NCBI GenBank assembly: GCA_023255955.1
Contig: JAGDWD010000008.1
Span: 192,845-256,844, forward strand
DNA length: 64,000 nt
Reading direction: 5' to 3'
Source: Desulfurococcales archaeon
GTDB taxonomy: Archaea > Thermoproteota > Thermoprotei_A > Sulfolobales > NBVN01
In this document: in pieces, positions 56,171 to 64,000 of the stretch
How the letters are laid out: each line of letters starts with the position of its first letter
Numbering within the stretch: position 1 is the stretch's first letter
The notes under the pieces: model-generated
The model's database searches: none
What the model was told of the DNA's origin: nothing
What the model saw: the letters and a program-made list of their open reading frames with translations, nothing else
Program-made: the position numbers and the translations under genes

Positions 56171-57178
56171 GTGGTGGTGGAGCTGGAGCAGGTTAGGATG
56201 CACCTAAACGAGTCGGCATTCGAGCCAAGTAGGTTAGTTGCCGAGTACGTAGCTAAGTACATCAGTAAGCTGAACCTGTACAGTATAGAGGAGCTTGAAA
56301 GAGAATTTACTAGAAAGCTATCAAGCTATGTTGGACTACCTGAGGAATATGTGAGCACCTTCCCGAGCTCCACAGAAGCTCTCAACGCAGCCATAAGGTA
56401 CATCAGGTCTAGGGGGCTTAGGTTAGTGACTGTGTGGCCTAGCTTCCACGGTCTACTGGATCAGGTACGTATGGAGGGGGTGGACATAGGGTTTATACAG
56501 CTGACACCGGAAAACTTCGAGTTAGATCTTGTAAAGCTAGCAAGGGAGGGAAGTCCTGATAAAGCTCTCTACCTACCTAACCCAAATAACCCTACCTCAA
56601 ATCTACTCTTTAACGATAAGGACACGCTCGAGTTCCTTCTGAGGAGATTCGGTCTAGTGATAGTAGATGAAGCATACTACGAGTTCTCCGGGTACACAGT
56701 AGCTGACTTCGTTAGAGAGGTAGATAATCTAATTGTTGTGAGGACTTTTTCTAAAGCGTTCTCCATAGCGGGAGCTAGGGTAGGGTACGCAATAGCAAGC
56801 CAGGAGCTAACACAGAGGTTAATGGAAAATACTCCGATGTTCTCCATAGCAACACCGTCGCTTGCTGCGGCGTTGGGAGCTCTCGAAGATATTGACTACA
56901 TGAAGAAGGTAGTGGAGAAGACTATTAAGCTCCGGGATGATTTGAGGAAAGAAGTATTGGGTCTAGGGCTCTACGCTCCGGTCTCTAAGACGAACTTTCT
57001 ATTCATAAAGACCCCGATCCCGGGGAGATACATAGCTAAACAGCTAGCTCAGAGAGGTATACGAGTTAGAGGCTACGACTTCGAGGAGATCAGGAACTAC
57101 GTAAGGGTCAGTGTCTCGCGGAAGGAAAACAACCTAGCTTTCATTAATGCTTTATCCGATATTTTAAAAACCTTGTAG
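56171..57178 (+). CDS. HisC-like class I/II aminotransferase
   Basis: PLP enzyme, 335 aa. Fold-type I landmarks: FPSSTEALNAAIRYI, ALYLPNPNNPTSNLLFN (NPNNPT), LVIVDEAYYEFSG (Asp for PLP pyridine), VVRTFSKAFSIAGARVGYAI with the Schiff-base Lys. Resembles histidinol-phosphate aminotransferase in architecture, but no other his gene is nearby, so substrate is open. Translation probably coupled to the ABC ATPase. Confidence 0.85.
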   Translation: MVVELEQVRMHLNESAFEPSRLVAEYVAKYISKLNLYSIEELEREFTRKLSSYVGLPEEYVSTFPSSTEALNAAIRYIRSRGLRLVTVWPSFHGLLDQVRMEGVDIGFIQLTPENFELDLVKLAREGSPDKALYLPNPNNPTSNLLFNDKDTLEFLLRRFGLVIVDEAYYEFSGYTVADFVREVDNLIVVRTFSKAFSIAGARVGYAIASQELTQRLMENTPMFSIATPSLAAALGALEDIDYMKKVVEKTIKLRDDLRKEVLGLGLYAPVSKTNFLFIKTPIPGRYIAKQLAQRGIRVRGYDFEEIRNYVRVSVSRKENNLAFINALSDILKTL

Positions 57179-57382
57179 GAACCGTTTTATCCCAGAGGAT
57201 TTGCTCTAACCTATTTATGCCGTCCTTTTGAGGCCGTTCCTCCTATTCCACCCATATAATAACATGACCATCTACAGAGCTAGAGAATCGAGTATTCGTA
57301 GATCTAGAACTTAGGTCTAAGCCGATAAAGAAGCTGGAAACCAAAAACCGTTGAGTTTCCACGAACTTTCTCTACCGTCTTA
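57179..57382. other. Intergenic, nothing recognised
   Basis: Convergent gap between the aminotransferase and the small minus-strand operon. AT-rich, no hairpin or RNA gene that I can support. Confidence 0.4.
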
Positions 57383-57532
57383 TCAGCACTTAATTCTGGG
57401 ATCGTCGATACATATCCGCAGTCTCTCTGCGAATTTGCATAGCTTGTCTAGAGATATTATGGCTTGAGACCCTCTCTCTGTTGTCACTAGTGCGACCTTA
57501 TCTTTTATCTTAACCGTAGCTTTCTCACACAT
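57383..57532 (-). CDS. Cys-containing 49-aa protein
   Basis: Begins MCEKATVKIKDKVALVTTER and ends RICIDDPRIKC. It starts only 2 bp after the stop of the upstream gene, so it is almost surely co-translated with it. Four cysteines (M-C, KLCKF, RICID, IKC-end). The pattern looks like a compact beta-hairpin plus helix. It is too short for standard gene finders. Function unknown. Confidence 0.6.
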   Translation of the reverse strand: MCEKATVKIKDKVALVTTERGSQAIISLDKLCKFAERLRICIDDPRIKC

Positions 57533-57534
57533 AC

Positions 57535-57960
57535 CTATCTCGGCTTAGCCTTTCTCTCTTTAAGCCTCATCTCTATGAGATACTGTATAGCTGCTGAAAT
57601 ACTTCCAGTAACCTCTATTAGGTGGCCCCATCTTTTTCTAAACTTCGAAGGGGCGAGAGGCCTTACCCTCTTCTTAGTTTTAGCAGGGACGTAGGTCTCC
57701 TCCATACCCCTGAGGCCGAAGGTGCCATCTATCATCTCAACTATCTCATCCCGTTCTATTAACCGAATAAGTACCTTCCTCAGCCTATCTTCACCAACTA
57801 CACCACTTAACTCCCTTCTCAGTTCCTTCCAGGAAAGAGGACGCCCTCTCTTTAGTATGATGTCCTTCACTATCCTCTCAAGTTCCTCATCGCTGGGAGC
57901 ACGTACAACTACGATGTCGTTGTCTTCATAAACAACTGAGTTAGACACTTCCACCACCAT
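57535..57960 (-). CDS. Winged-helix-like protein, 141 aa
   Basis: Residues 25-85 form a wHTH-like unit (DEELERIVKDIILKRGRPLS, WKELRRELSGVVGEDRLRKV, LIRLIERDEIVEMIDGTFGL), followed by a basic C-terminal region (KTKKRVRPLAPSKFRKRWGH, RLKERKAKPR). A TATA box (GCTTATAAG-type, 57981-57993) lies exactly at leaderless distance from the ATG. Probably DNA or RNA binding; family unknown. Confidence 0.65.
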   Translation of the reverse strand: MVVEVSNSVVYEDNDIVVVRAPSDEELERIVKDIILKRGRPLSWKELRRELSGVVGEDRLRKVLIRLIERDEIVEMIDGTFGLRGMEETYVPAKTKKRVRPLAPSKFRKRWGHLIEVTGSISAAIQYLIEMRLKERKAKPR

Positions 57961-58219
57961 TTAAATATATGTATGTTGAGACTTATAAGCTCATATGTAG
58001 CTTAAAAACTTTAACATCAACTATTTCAAGAACGTAGCCTGAGTTATTATGACACCCTGATACTCAGCTAAAAAGCTTTATGTTTAGAACCTAAGAATAT
58101 CTCTATGGCTATCTTGTCAGGTTGTTATAACCTATGCATCCCTAAACTGAAGTATGGTACTCAGGACGTATTTCCAGCTGCAAACGCTTTTAACTTTCCT
58201 TAGATATTGTAGTTATGGA

Positions 58220-58304
58220 CCCGCCGTAGCTCAGCGGCAGAGCGCCCGGCTGTAGTGTGGGGGCTGAAACCGGGTGGTCGGGGGTTCGATTCCCCCCGGC
58301 GGGA
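58220..58304 (+). tRNA. tRNA-Tyr (anticodon GTA) with a 13-nt intron
   Basis: Acceptor CCCGCCG pairs with CGGCGGG (C1-G72, typical of archaeal tRNA-Tyr), discriminator A. D stem GCTC/GAGC, anticodon stem CCCGG/CCGGG, T arm GGGGG-TTCGATT-CCCCC. Anticodon at 58252-58254. An insertion at the canonical 37/38 site (58256-58268, about 13 nt, beginning TGTGGGGG) must be removed to give a normal 7-nt loop. CCA not encoded. TATA-like CTTTTAACT near 58186. Confidence 0.95.
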
Positions 58305-58359
58305 CTCCCCCATCAATTTTTTACCTCTGCTATGCACAGTCTTTTGGTGGTAGGCATTT

Positions 58360-59790
58360 GTGTTGAGGATATACAACACGCTGACGAGAAAGGTAGAGGA
58401 GTTCACACCTAGTCAAGTAGGTGTAGTTAGGGCATACTTCTGCGGTCCCACCCCCTACGACCATCTCCACCTCGGCCATGCGAGGGCGTTCGTATCATTC
58501 GACTTCATAAGGAGGTATCTCATCCTTAAAGGCTACAACGTGTTCTATGTTCAGAACATTACCGATATCGATGATAAGATAATAAGGAAAGCTGGGGAGC
58601 TTGGAGTTCAATGGTTTGAGGTAGCTGAGAAGTACACGAAGGAGTATCTGGAGTTATTAGAGAAACTGAAAATAGCTGTAGATCTACACCCGAAGGTTAC
58701 GGAACATATCGAGGACATAGTGAGGTTCGTGGAGAAACTCATCGAGAAAGGACATGCCTACGTAGCTCCAAGTGGTTCAGTATACTTCGATATAACGACC
58801 TACAGTGACTATGGAAGATTGAGCGGTAGGGTTGGTAGGGAGGAATGGAGACAGGAGGAGGAGTTCCTACTTGAGAAGAGAAACCCGTTTGATTTTGCTC
58901 TGTGGAAGGCGGCTAAGCCTGGTGAGCCTTTCTGGAACTCACCGTGGGGTCCGGGGAGACCTGGCTGGCACATAGAGTGCAGTGTTATGAGCTCTAAATA
59001 CTTAGGTGACACCATAGACATCCACGGTGGTGGTCAAGACCTCATATTCCCTCACCATGAGAACGAGCGAGCACAGAGTGAGGCATACTTCGGTAAATCA
59101 CCTTGGGTCAGGTACTGGATACACATAGGGCCGCTAACCGTAGTCGGAGAAAAGATGAGTAAGAGTCTCGGTAACATAGTCAGGCTTACTGATGCTGTGA
59201 AGAGGTGGGGACCTGAGGTCATAAGGTTATGGATATTCTCCTCACACTACAGAAAACCTCTTGACTACAGTGAAGAATCTCTAGAGCAGTTTCAGGTAAG
59301 TTACAAGAGAATTGTAAACCTGTACGAGATGCTTAGAAGGCTCATAAAGGAGAGACCAGTTGAGCACAGACTTAGCGATGCCGAAATCAGTACCTGGGTT
59401 AAAGTATCTCAAACATGGGAAGAGTTTATAGATTCCCTCGACAACGACATGAATACCCCGAAGGCCCTCGCCGCACTGAACAAACTTGTTAGTCTAGCAT
59501 ACTCGGAGATCATGACATATGATAAGAGTTCCCTAGCGTTTAAGGCTCTCTCAACTCTCGAACTCATGGATAGGGTACTGGGGGTACTTCCCCCTAGGGA
59601 GGAGATAGCTAAGACGTCTGACGAGGTTGAGGAATTAGTGAAGTTAATAGTTGAGGTGAGGTCAAGGCTTAGAGCTAGGAAAATGTATGAAGAGTCTGAC
59701 TGGATTAGAGCTGAGCTGAGTAAACTAGGGATAAGACTTGCTGACACGAAGGACGGGACAAGGTGGTTTATTGAGAGGGATCGCAAGTAA
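58360..59790 (+). CDS. cysS: Cysteinyl-tRNA synthetase
   Basis: Class I synthetase, 476 aa, GTG start. Motifs: [20 protein letters not shown] (first zinc Cys and HIGH), [32 protein letters not shown] (second zinc Cys), [16 protein letters not shown] (zinc His), [13 protein letters not shown] (KMSKS). Lies 56 bp downstream of tRNA-Tyr. Normal length. Confidence 0.97.
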   Translation: MLRIYNTLTRKVEEFTPSQVGVVRAYFCGPTPYDHLHLGHARAFVSFDFIRRYLILKGYNVFYVQNITDIDDKIIRKAGELGVQWFEVAEKYTKEYLELLEKLKIAVDLHPKVTEHIEDIVRFVEKLIEKGHAYVAPSGSVYFDITTYSDYGRLSGRVGREEWRQEEEFLLEKRNPFDFALWKAAKPGEPFWNSPWGPGRPGWHIECSVMSSKYLGDTIDIHGGGQDLIFPHHENERAQSEAYFGKSPWVRYWIHIGPLTVVGEKMSKSLGNIVRLTDAVKRWGPEVIRLWIFSSHYRKPLDYSEESLEQFQVSYKRIVNLYEMLRRLIKERPVEHRLSDAEISTWVKVSQTWEEFIDSLDNDMNTPKALAALNKLVSLAYSEIMTYDKSSLAFKALSTLELMDRVLGVLPPREEIAKTSDEVEELVKLIVEVRSRLRARKMYEESDWIRAELSKLGIRLADTKDGTRWFIERDRK

Positions 59791-60072
59791 GAGGAGGTAA
59801 GTAGGCTGTCTCAATGGACTATCTATAACCATTAACGCAGATTACGTCAGCCATATCACGTCACATACGGTTTGGATTCTAAGACCCTTAGCAGAGTATG
59901 TTCCAGTGGTAGCCTTTACGATTCATATGTATCTACAATGTTAGGTTTGCGGATCGGGCTTCATATATCTAGTAATACTGGTGAGGGCTTTTAACATCTA
60001 GAAAACCGGGGTGGTACCTGAGAGAGTGATGTCAGCAACAAGAACTACAGGGTATCTAAATTCGGTTAGTAG
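59791..60072. other. 282-bp gap, nothing recognised
   Basis: Convergent gap after cysS. No open frame with start and ribosome-binding site, no clear C/D-box RNA and no palindrome that I can support. Confidence 0.4.
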
Positions 60073-60456
60073 TTACGTAGGTGTCCCGAGCTTCAGGCCT
60101 AGTTTCCTGTAGGGACACTGCTTCCAGAAATTACTGCAGAGGTTCACTTCATGTATTCCGAGAAATCTCTTTAGAACTAAACACCCAGCTAGATACTTGC
60201 CTTGCTCATGTTTGAATACCTTCATGAACTCGCATAAGGCTTCGGGAGCTTTATCAAGTCCGTGAACCATTAGGAATGGTTTTCCGAACTCGTCGTAACC
60301 TCCCTCCTTGATAGGTCGTGGCTCCCTGTAGAGCCTGCAGCGCGTGTAGAGCTCAGGACCTCCTAAGCAGTAAACCTTATTTACAACATCTGCTGAAGGA
60401 TAGTCGAGTAAAGGTGAGGAGCAGTAACCATCTTTAAACCAAGGGCAGACACTCAC
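60073..60456 (-). CDS. Cys-rich uncharacterized protein, 127 aa
   Basis: Nine cysteines in patterns suggesting metal or Fe-S binding: MSVCPWFKDGYCSS, NKVYCLGG, LYTRCRLYRE, ALCEFMKVF, YLAGCLVLK, VNLCSNFWKQCPYRKLG. GTG start overlaps the end of the coiled-coil gene by 4 bp. Sits two genes behind CDC48 on the same strand. Not recognised; a redox or Fe-S role is only a suggestion from cysteine content. Confidence 0.65.
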   Translation of the reverse strand: MSVCPWFKDGYCSSPLLDYPSADVVNKVYCLGGPELYTRCRLYREPRPIKEGGYDEFGKPFLMVHGLDKAPEALCEFMKVFKHEQGKYLAGCLVLKRFLGIHEVNLCSNFWKQCPYRKLGLKLGTPT

Positions 60457-60878
60457 AGGCCTAACCTCGACTTAATAATTGAGTAGGTAACCTCTAGCTC
60501 CTTTCCGAGCACCTCGATCTCCTCCATATCGACCCTATCTATCTCATCTGCGTACTGCTCAGTGTTTTTATGTTTCCTTAAAACACGTGAAGTACCCTGC
60601 AGAACCTCCCTCTCCATATGTACCCCCACCATAAGCATGTACTCTAAGATCGTAACTAAAGGCTCTTCAAAACCTTCGTAGTTACCAGCCTCCCTAATAT
60701 ACACGAGGATCTTCCTGAGGGCCTTCCTCGACGTTCTCAGGGCCTTGACTTGCTCCACAATATTATTTAGATCCTCCTCCGTGTATGCTTTTCTGCAACT
60801 CCTTCTAAGTTTCTTACTAATCCTATCCCTTCTGAGGATGTTGTTTTCCAAGTTTCTATATAGGACCGCTATGTCCAT
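60453..60878 (-). CDS. Helical uncharacterized protein, 141 aa
   Basis: Almost entirely helical and charged: YRNLENNILRRDRISKKLRR, YTEEDLNNIVEQVKALRTSR, KALRKILVYIREAGNYEGFE, then a C-terminal helix EEIEVLGKELEVTYSIIKSR. The basic N-terminal half and acidic C-terminal half suggest an extended helical bundle or coiled coil. It follows CDC48 by 18 bp and couples to the Cys-rich protein. Family unknown. Confidence 0.65.
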   Translation of the reverse strand: MDIAVLYRNLENNILRRDRISKKLRRSCRKAYTEEDLNNIVEQVKALRTSRKALRKILVYIREAGNYEGFEEPLVTILEYMLMVGVHMEREVLQGTSRVLRKHKNTEQYADEIDRVDMEEIEVLGKELEVTYSIIKSRLGL

Positions 60879-60896
60879 AACTCGAACCTATCTACC

Positions 60897-63089
60897 TTAT
60901 ATTATAATTCTCTTCAAATCACTATACATTCTCTCATATTTATTGACTATCTCGTTCGTCAGCGACGGTTTTACCACCTTCATTGCCTCCAGGAAGTACC
61001 TAAATGAGACAGGTCTAACAGCGAAGTTCTCTCTGAGTGCTATCATCACCGCCTCCCTAACTAGTGCTTCGAGGTCAGCACCACTATACCCCTCCGTCAT
61101 CTCAGCAAGTTTCTCAAGATCTACATCACTGTCTAGTGGGACCTTCCTCGTATGTATCTTCAGGATCTCATATCTTGCCTTCTTATCGGGTGGTGGTACG
61201 TAGATTACCCTATCGAACCTACCGGGCCTTAATAAGGCTGGATCTATCAGATCCACTCGGTTGGTTGCCCCAATAACCACGACGTTCTTTAGTGTCTGAA
61301 TTCCGTCTAACTCAGCTAGGAGCTGGTTAACTATTCTATCTGTTACCTCAGTGTCGTGCCTCATACCTCTTACCGGCACAATCGCGTCGATCTCGTCAAA
61401 GAATACTACGGTAGGTGCTACCTGCCTAGCTCTCCTGAAGATCTCCCTAATGGCTTTCTCCGACTCTCCCACCCACTTGCTTAACACCTCAGGACCCTTC
61501 ACAGCTATGAAGTTAGCGTTAGACTCTGTAGCTACGGCCTTAGCTAGGAGGGTCTTACCGCAACCTGGTGGGCCGTAGAGGAGTATACCTCTAGGAGGTC
61601 TTATCCCCATCCTCTCGAAAACCTCCGGGTACTTCAGAGGCCACTCCACAGCTTCTCTAAGTGCCTGCTTCACGCTATCGAGACCGCCAACATCATCCCA
61701 ACGAACCTCCGGCACCTCGACGAGCACTTCACGCATTAGTGTTGGATGCACCACCTTCAGTGCGTCCAGGAAGTCTTGCTGAGTCACCTTCAGCTTCTCC
61801 AGTACCTCAGGTGGTACTGGCTTGCTCAGATCTATGCGTTCTGACTTCAAGAACCTCCTGAGAGCGTTCATGGCGGCCTCTTTAACTAGAGCTGCTAGAT
61901 CTGCCCCGGTAAATCCGTGTGTTATATTAGCTAGAGCATCGAGGTTCACGTCCTCAGCTAAGGGTATGTTCCTGGTATGAACCTCCAGTATAGACTTCCT
62001 AGCATACTTATCTGGAGGTGGGATCTCTATCTCCCTATCAAACCTACCCGGCCTCCTCAACGCTGGATCTATGGCATCTACCCTGTTAGTAGCACCGATA
62101 ACTATGACCTTCCCCCTCTCCTTAAGTCCGTCCATGAGGGTAAGTAGCTGGGAGACTACCCTCTTCTCAACCTCCCCAACGACCTCCTCCCTCTTAGGGG
62201 CGATAGCGTCTATCTCATCTATGAAGATTATGGCTGGAGCGTTCTTCTGTGCTTCCTCGAATATCTCCCTTAACCTAGCCTCAGACTCACCATAATACTT
62301 ACTCATAATTTCCGGACCGTTTATAGCTATGAAGTACGCCCCTATCTCATTAGCAAGGGCTTTAGCTAGCAACGTCTTACCGACTCCCGGAGGGCCATAA
62401 AGCAGAACACCCTTAGGAGGTTCTATACCTAAATGCTTGAAGAACTCTGGGTGCTTCAGCGGTAGCTCCACCATCTCTCTTATCCTCTCCTTAACCTCCT
62501 CAAGATCCCCTATATCCTCCCAAGTAACTCTAGGGACACCCCTCATCCTCTCTAAAGCCTCCACGGTGACAGGCTCCGAAGTGACATCAATACGTGTGTC
62601 GTAGTCTATGAAGACTACTTGAGCAGGGTCAGTAGCCTTAACAACGAACCTGAAGGGCTCGGCATAGTAAGGAAGGCTGACAAATATTATCTCCCCCTTC
62701 TTCACAGCCTTATTAAGCAACCTCTCCTTGAGGAAACCAGCAAATTGCTCTGAATACTCTATCCTGAAGTCAACCGGGGCTAGTACAACTCTTTGGCCCC
62801 TAACTACCTTAACTTTTCTAACTGTTACATAATCACCTATAGCTACACCTATAGCCTCTCTCGTGTAACCATCAATTCTGATTACATTAGACCCCTCATC
62901 CTCGGGATATGCTGGCCTCACTTGAAGAACAACCGATGAGCGGGGTCCCTCAACCTCAACAAAATCTCCGTAGCCGACTCCAAGAACTTCCATATATTTT
63001 TTAGGTAGCCTAGCAATCTTCCTTCCAACATCACGAGGTCCGACACTCTCAACACGTAGTTCTACTTCCCCTCCACTCACTCCGACCAC
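60897..63089 (-). CDS. CDC48/VAT-type AAA ATPase
   Basis: Hexameric unfoldase with two AAA domains, 730 aa from GTG 63089, which lies at the leaderless distance from a GATATATG box. N domain (double-psi barrel) residues 1-185; D1 with [17 protein letters not shown] and [16 protein letters not shown]2 with [17 protein letters not shown] and [15 protein letters not shown]. Arg fingers sit in [12 protein letters not shown] and [11 protein letters not shown]. It ends DLKRIII, lacking a C-terminal HbYX proteasome-docking tail. Confidence 0.95.
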   Translation of the reverse strand: MVGVSGGEVELRVESVGPRDVGRKIARLPKKYMEVLGVGYGDFVEVEGPRSSVVLQVRPAYPEDEGSNVIRIDGYTREAIGVAIGDYVTVRKVKVVRGQRVVLAPVDFRIEYSEQFAGFLKERLLNKAVKKGEIIFVSLPYYAEPFRFVVKATDPAQVVFIDYDTRIDVTSEPVTVEALERMRGVPRVTWEDIGDLEEVKERIREMVELPLKHPEFFKHLGIEPPKGVLLYGPPGVGKTLLAKALANEIGAYFIAINGPEIMSKYYGESEARLREIFEEAQKNAPAIIFIDEIDAIAPKREEVVGEVEKRVVSQLLTLMDGLKERGKVIVIGATNRVDAIDPALRRPGRFDREIEIPPPDKYARKSILEVHTRNIPLAEDVNLDALANITHGFTGADLAALVKEAAMNALRRFLKSERIDLSKPVPPEVLEKLKVTQQDFLDALKVVHPTLMREVLVEVPEVRWDDVGGLDSVKQALREAVEWPLKYPEVFERMGIRPPRGILLYGPPGCGKTLLAKAVATESNANFIAVKGPEVLSKWVGESEKAIREIFRRARQVAPTVVFFDEIDAIVPVRGMRHDTEVTDRIVNQLLAELDGIQTLKNVVVIGATNRVDLIDPALLRPGRFDRVIYVPPPDKKARYEILKIHTRKVPLDSDVDLEKLAEMTEGYSGADLEALVREAVMIALRENFAVRPVSFRYFLEAMKVVKPSLTNEIVNKYERMYSDLKRIII

Positions 63090-63190
63090 CAAATCTATAG
63101 GGTAGTACGGGACATATATCTACTAGATCATATCATCCAACGATCCTTCTAAGTGGTTGTAGTTGAGGAAATTAACGATGGAGACTGCGT

Positions 63191-63200
63191 GTTTATATCG
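63191..63200 (+). promoter_or_regulatory. TATA box of a tiny leaderless gene
   Basis: GTTTATATCG centred about 27 bp ahead of the GTG at 63223, the spacing of a leaderless archaeal transcript. Confidence 0.5.
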
Positions 63201-63222
63201 GTTGTATAAGAGTGAATATTTG

Positions 63223-63294
63223 GTGGTAAAAATACCGTGTAAAGCTAGAAAGAAGAAAGAGGAAAAGAAAGAAGAAAAAGAGCAGAAGAAATAA
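63223..63294 (+). CDS. Lys/Glu-rich 23-aa micro-protein
   Basis: GTG start, reading MVKIPCKARKKKEEKKEEKE then QKK and stop, followed by T-rich sequence (TAATTTTTAATT) that may terminate transcription. The TATA box at leaderless spacing is the main support. A second Lys-rich micro-protein exists at 15306. Could also be an mRNA leader or chance; no family. Confidence 0.4.
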   Translation: MVKIPCKARKKKEEKKEEKEQKK

Positions 63295-63396
63295 TTTTTA
63301 ATTATCGATCAAATATTATTTAACCACAGGTATTTCCAAATTATTTACACTGAGTTTAAGTATTCATAATGATGCTGAAATAGTGAGTGTCGATTA

Positions 63397-63951
63397 TTAA
63401 AACAGTCTCCTGAGGCTGTTTAACAGAGACAGACCTTCCTTGAAATCGAGTGGTGATGAAATTAGAAATCCGTCAACTAGGTCAGCGCATGTCGAGGCGA
63501 TTTGGAGAGCCTCATCTCTTTTGAGGAGTTTACTTGGCCCAAGTAGTTTTGCTAGAGTATCGTAATTAGATTCTGTAGCTAGAACTAAGTAGGGATATAT
63601 CTTCACGCCTACCCGACGTGCTTCCCTACTTACCTCAACTAATTTCTCCACAGTCTGCTTGTTTAAGTTGAGGACGAGGTAGAAGTCAGCACGCAACTTC
63701 ACTCTCTCTAAGATTATCTCCAGCTCCTTCCTTAAGCTTAAGGTAAGTCCCGGACTTATACCCGGGCTATACTGCCTCGCAATGGCTACCGCGCTCTCCG
63801 GCTCCACATCTTTTACTACAGTAGCTCCAGGTACTAGGTCACCTCTAATGAAGACCACCCTCCCTACTCCACATAGAGTCAAGCTCTTGAGTACGGACTT
63901 TAATGCTACTGAGTTCAGATCTATGGTTCTTATATGAGCTATTACATCCAT
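63397..63951 (-). CDS. Uncharacterized protein, 184 aa
   Basis: Not recognised. Alternating strands and helices (VIAHIRTIDLNSVALKSVLK, GVGRVVFIRGDLVPGATVVK, LRADFYLVLNLNKQTVEKLV, VGVKIYPYLVLATESNYDTL, ADLVDGFLISSPLDFKEGLS) suggest a TIM-barrel or Rossmann-like soluble enzyme. A TATA-like GCTTAATTAG (63968-63977) places transcription near the ATG. The 63092-63396 gap upstream holds only the micro-gene above. Confidence 0.65.
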   Translation of the reverse strand: MDVIAHIRTIDLNSVALKSVLKSLTLCGVGRVVFIRGDLVPGATVVKDVEPESAVAIARQYSPGISPGLTLSLRKELEIILERVKLRADFYLVLNLNKQTVEKLVEVSREARRVGVKIYPYLVLATESNYDTLAKLLGPSKLLKRDEALQIASTCADLVDGFLISSPLDFKEGLSLLNSLRRLF

Positions 63952-64000
63952 ACCCTCAAGATATCTAATTAAGCAACTAACAATTGACGAAAACTGAGAC

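Noticed and set aside
59791-60072. RNase P RNA or SRP RNA in the larger gaps
   Set aside because: None of the gaps shows the conserved core segments I would expect, and most are too short.
63360-63410. ATGATGCTGA near 63371 as a C/D-box sRNA
   Set aside because: C and D boxes are directly adjacent with no guide space.

Overview
The window is a 64 kb piece of a hyperthermophilic archaeal chromosome, almost certainly from the Thermoproteota (crenarchaeal side). The evidence is the split RNA polymerase large subunit (rpo1N/rpo1C), archaeal/eukaryal-type ribosomal proteins (L19e, L32e, S4e, L18e, L24e, S28e), CDC48, PCNA and the eukaryal-type primase, an intron-containing tRNA, families I know mainly from crenarchaea (DUF2192-like, DUF2153-like), strong TATA boxes about 25 bp ahead of start codons (leaderless transcription), and a CRISPR repeat ending in ATTGAAAG. 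A Desulfurococcales-like organism is plausible, but I cannot name a genus from sequence alone.

Layout. 1-15.1 kb (minus strand): the S10/spc ribosomal super-operon running L3-L4-L23-L2-S19, then L22-S3-L29-Rnp1-S17-L14-L24-S4e-L5-S14-S8-L6-L32e-L19e-L18-S5-L30-L15-secY (secY cut by the window edge). It is interrupted between S19 and L22 by a three-gene cassette (unknown protein, RNA ligase RtcB, unknown protein); S19 and L22 carry their own TATA boxes. 15.3-21 kb: a Lys-rich leaderless micro-protein, a SPOUT RNA methyltransferase, a MoaD-MoaE fusion, a Mut7-C/PIN protein, small unknown genes, a DUF429 protein and a DHH phosphoesterase. 21-30 kb (minus): one transcription unit rpoH-rpoB-rpo1N-rpo1C-L30e-nusA-S12. 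30-34 kb (plus): pheS-pheT, then tRNA-Lys on the minus strand. 34.4-35.7 kb: a decayed ACR3 arsenite-exporter gene next to a large perfect palindrome, ndk-L24e, and divergent S28e. 36-42 kb (minus): a second ribosomal/RNAP operon, S13-S4-S11-rpoD-L18e-L13-S9-rpo10-S2-Memo. 42-47.7 kb: rubrerythrin, two HAD hydrolases, inositol-phosphate synthase with a divergent PadR regulator, and two crenarchaeal unknown families. 48.05-49.83 kb: a CRISPR array of 27 repeats with no cas genes in the window. 49.9-51.7 kb: PCNA and primase small subunit, abutting. 51.7-57.2 kb: orphan FeoA with a DtxR-like operator, a methanogen-type (type 2) SerRS, a free-standing B3/B4 domain protein, a winged-helix Cys protein that may be TFE-beta, an ABC ATPase without permease, and a HisC-like aminotransferase. 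57.4-64 kb: a small operon with a 49-aa protein, intron-containing tRNA-Tyr, cysS, CDC48 with two unknown followers, a second Lys-rich micro-protein and an unknown gene.

Functionally the window is dominated by information processing: about 30 ribosomal proteins, most RNAP core subunits, three aminoacyl-tRNA synthetases, two tRNAs, RNase P protein, RtcB, clamp and primase. Accessory and decaying material sits in the intergenic gaps: five spots resembling 3' ends of IS200/IS605-family tnpB elements (16.4, 18.4, 33.6, 43.9, 54.8 kb), the ACR3 relic and the CRISPR array. The items I rate most worth following are the irregular CRISPR array (a truncated repeat fused to a hairpin in spacer 19, repeat-like relics in the leader and spacer 5, duplicated promoter-like blocks in the leader), the palindrome sharing a half-site with the feoA operator, the SerRS reading frame that runs upstream of any usable start codon, and several tiny leaderless genes.
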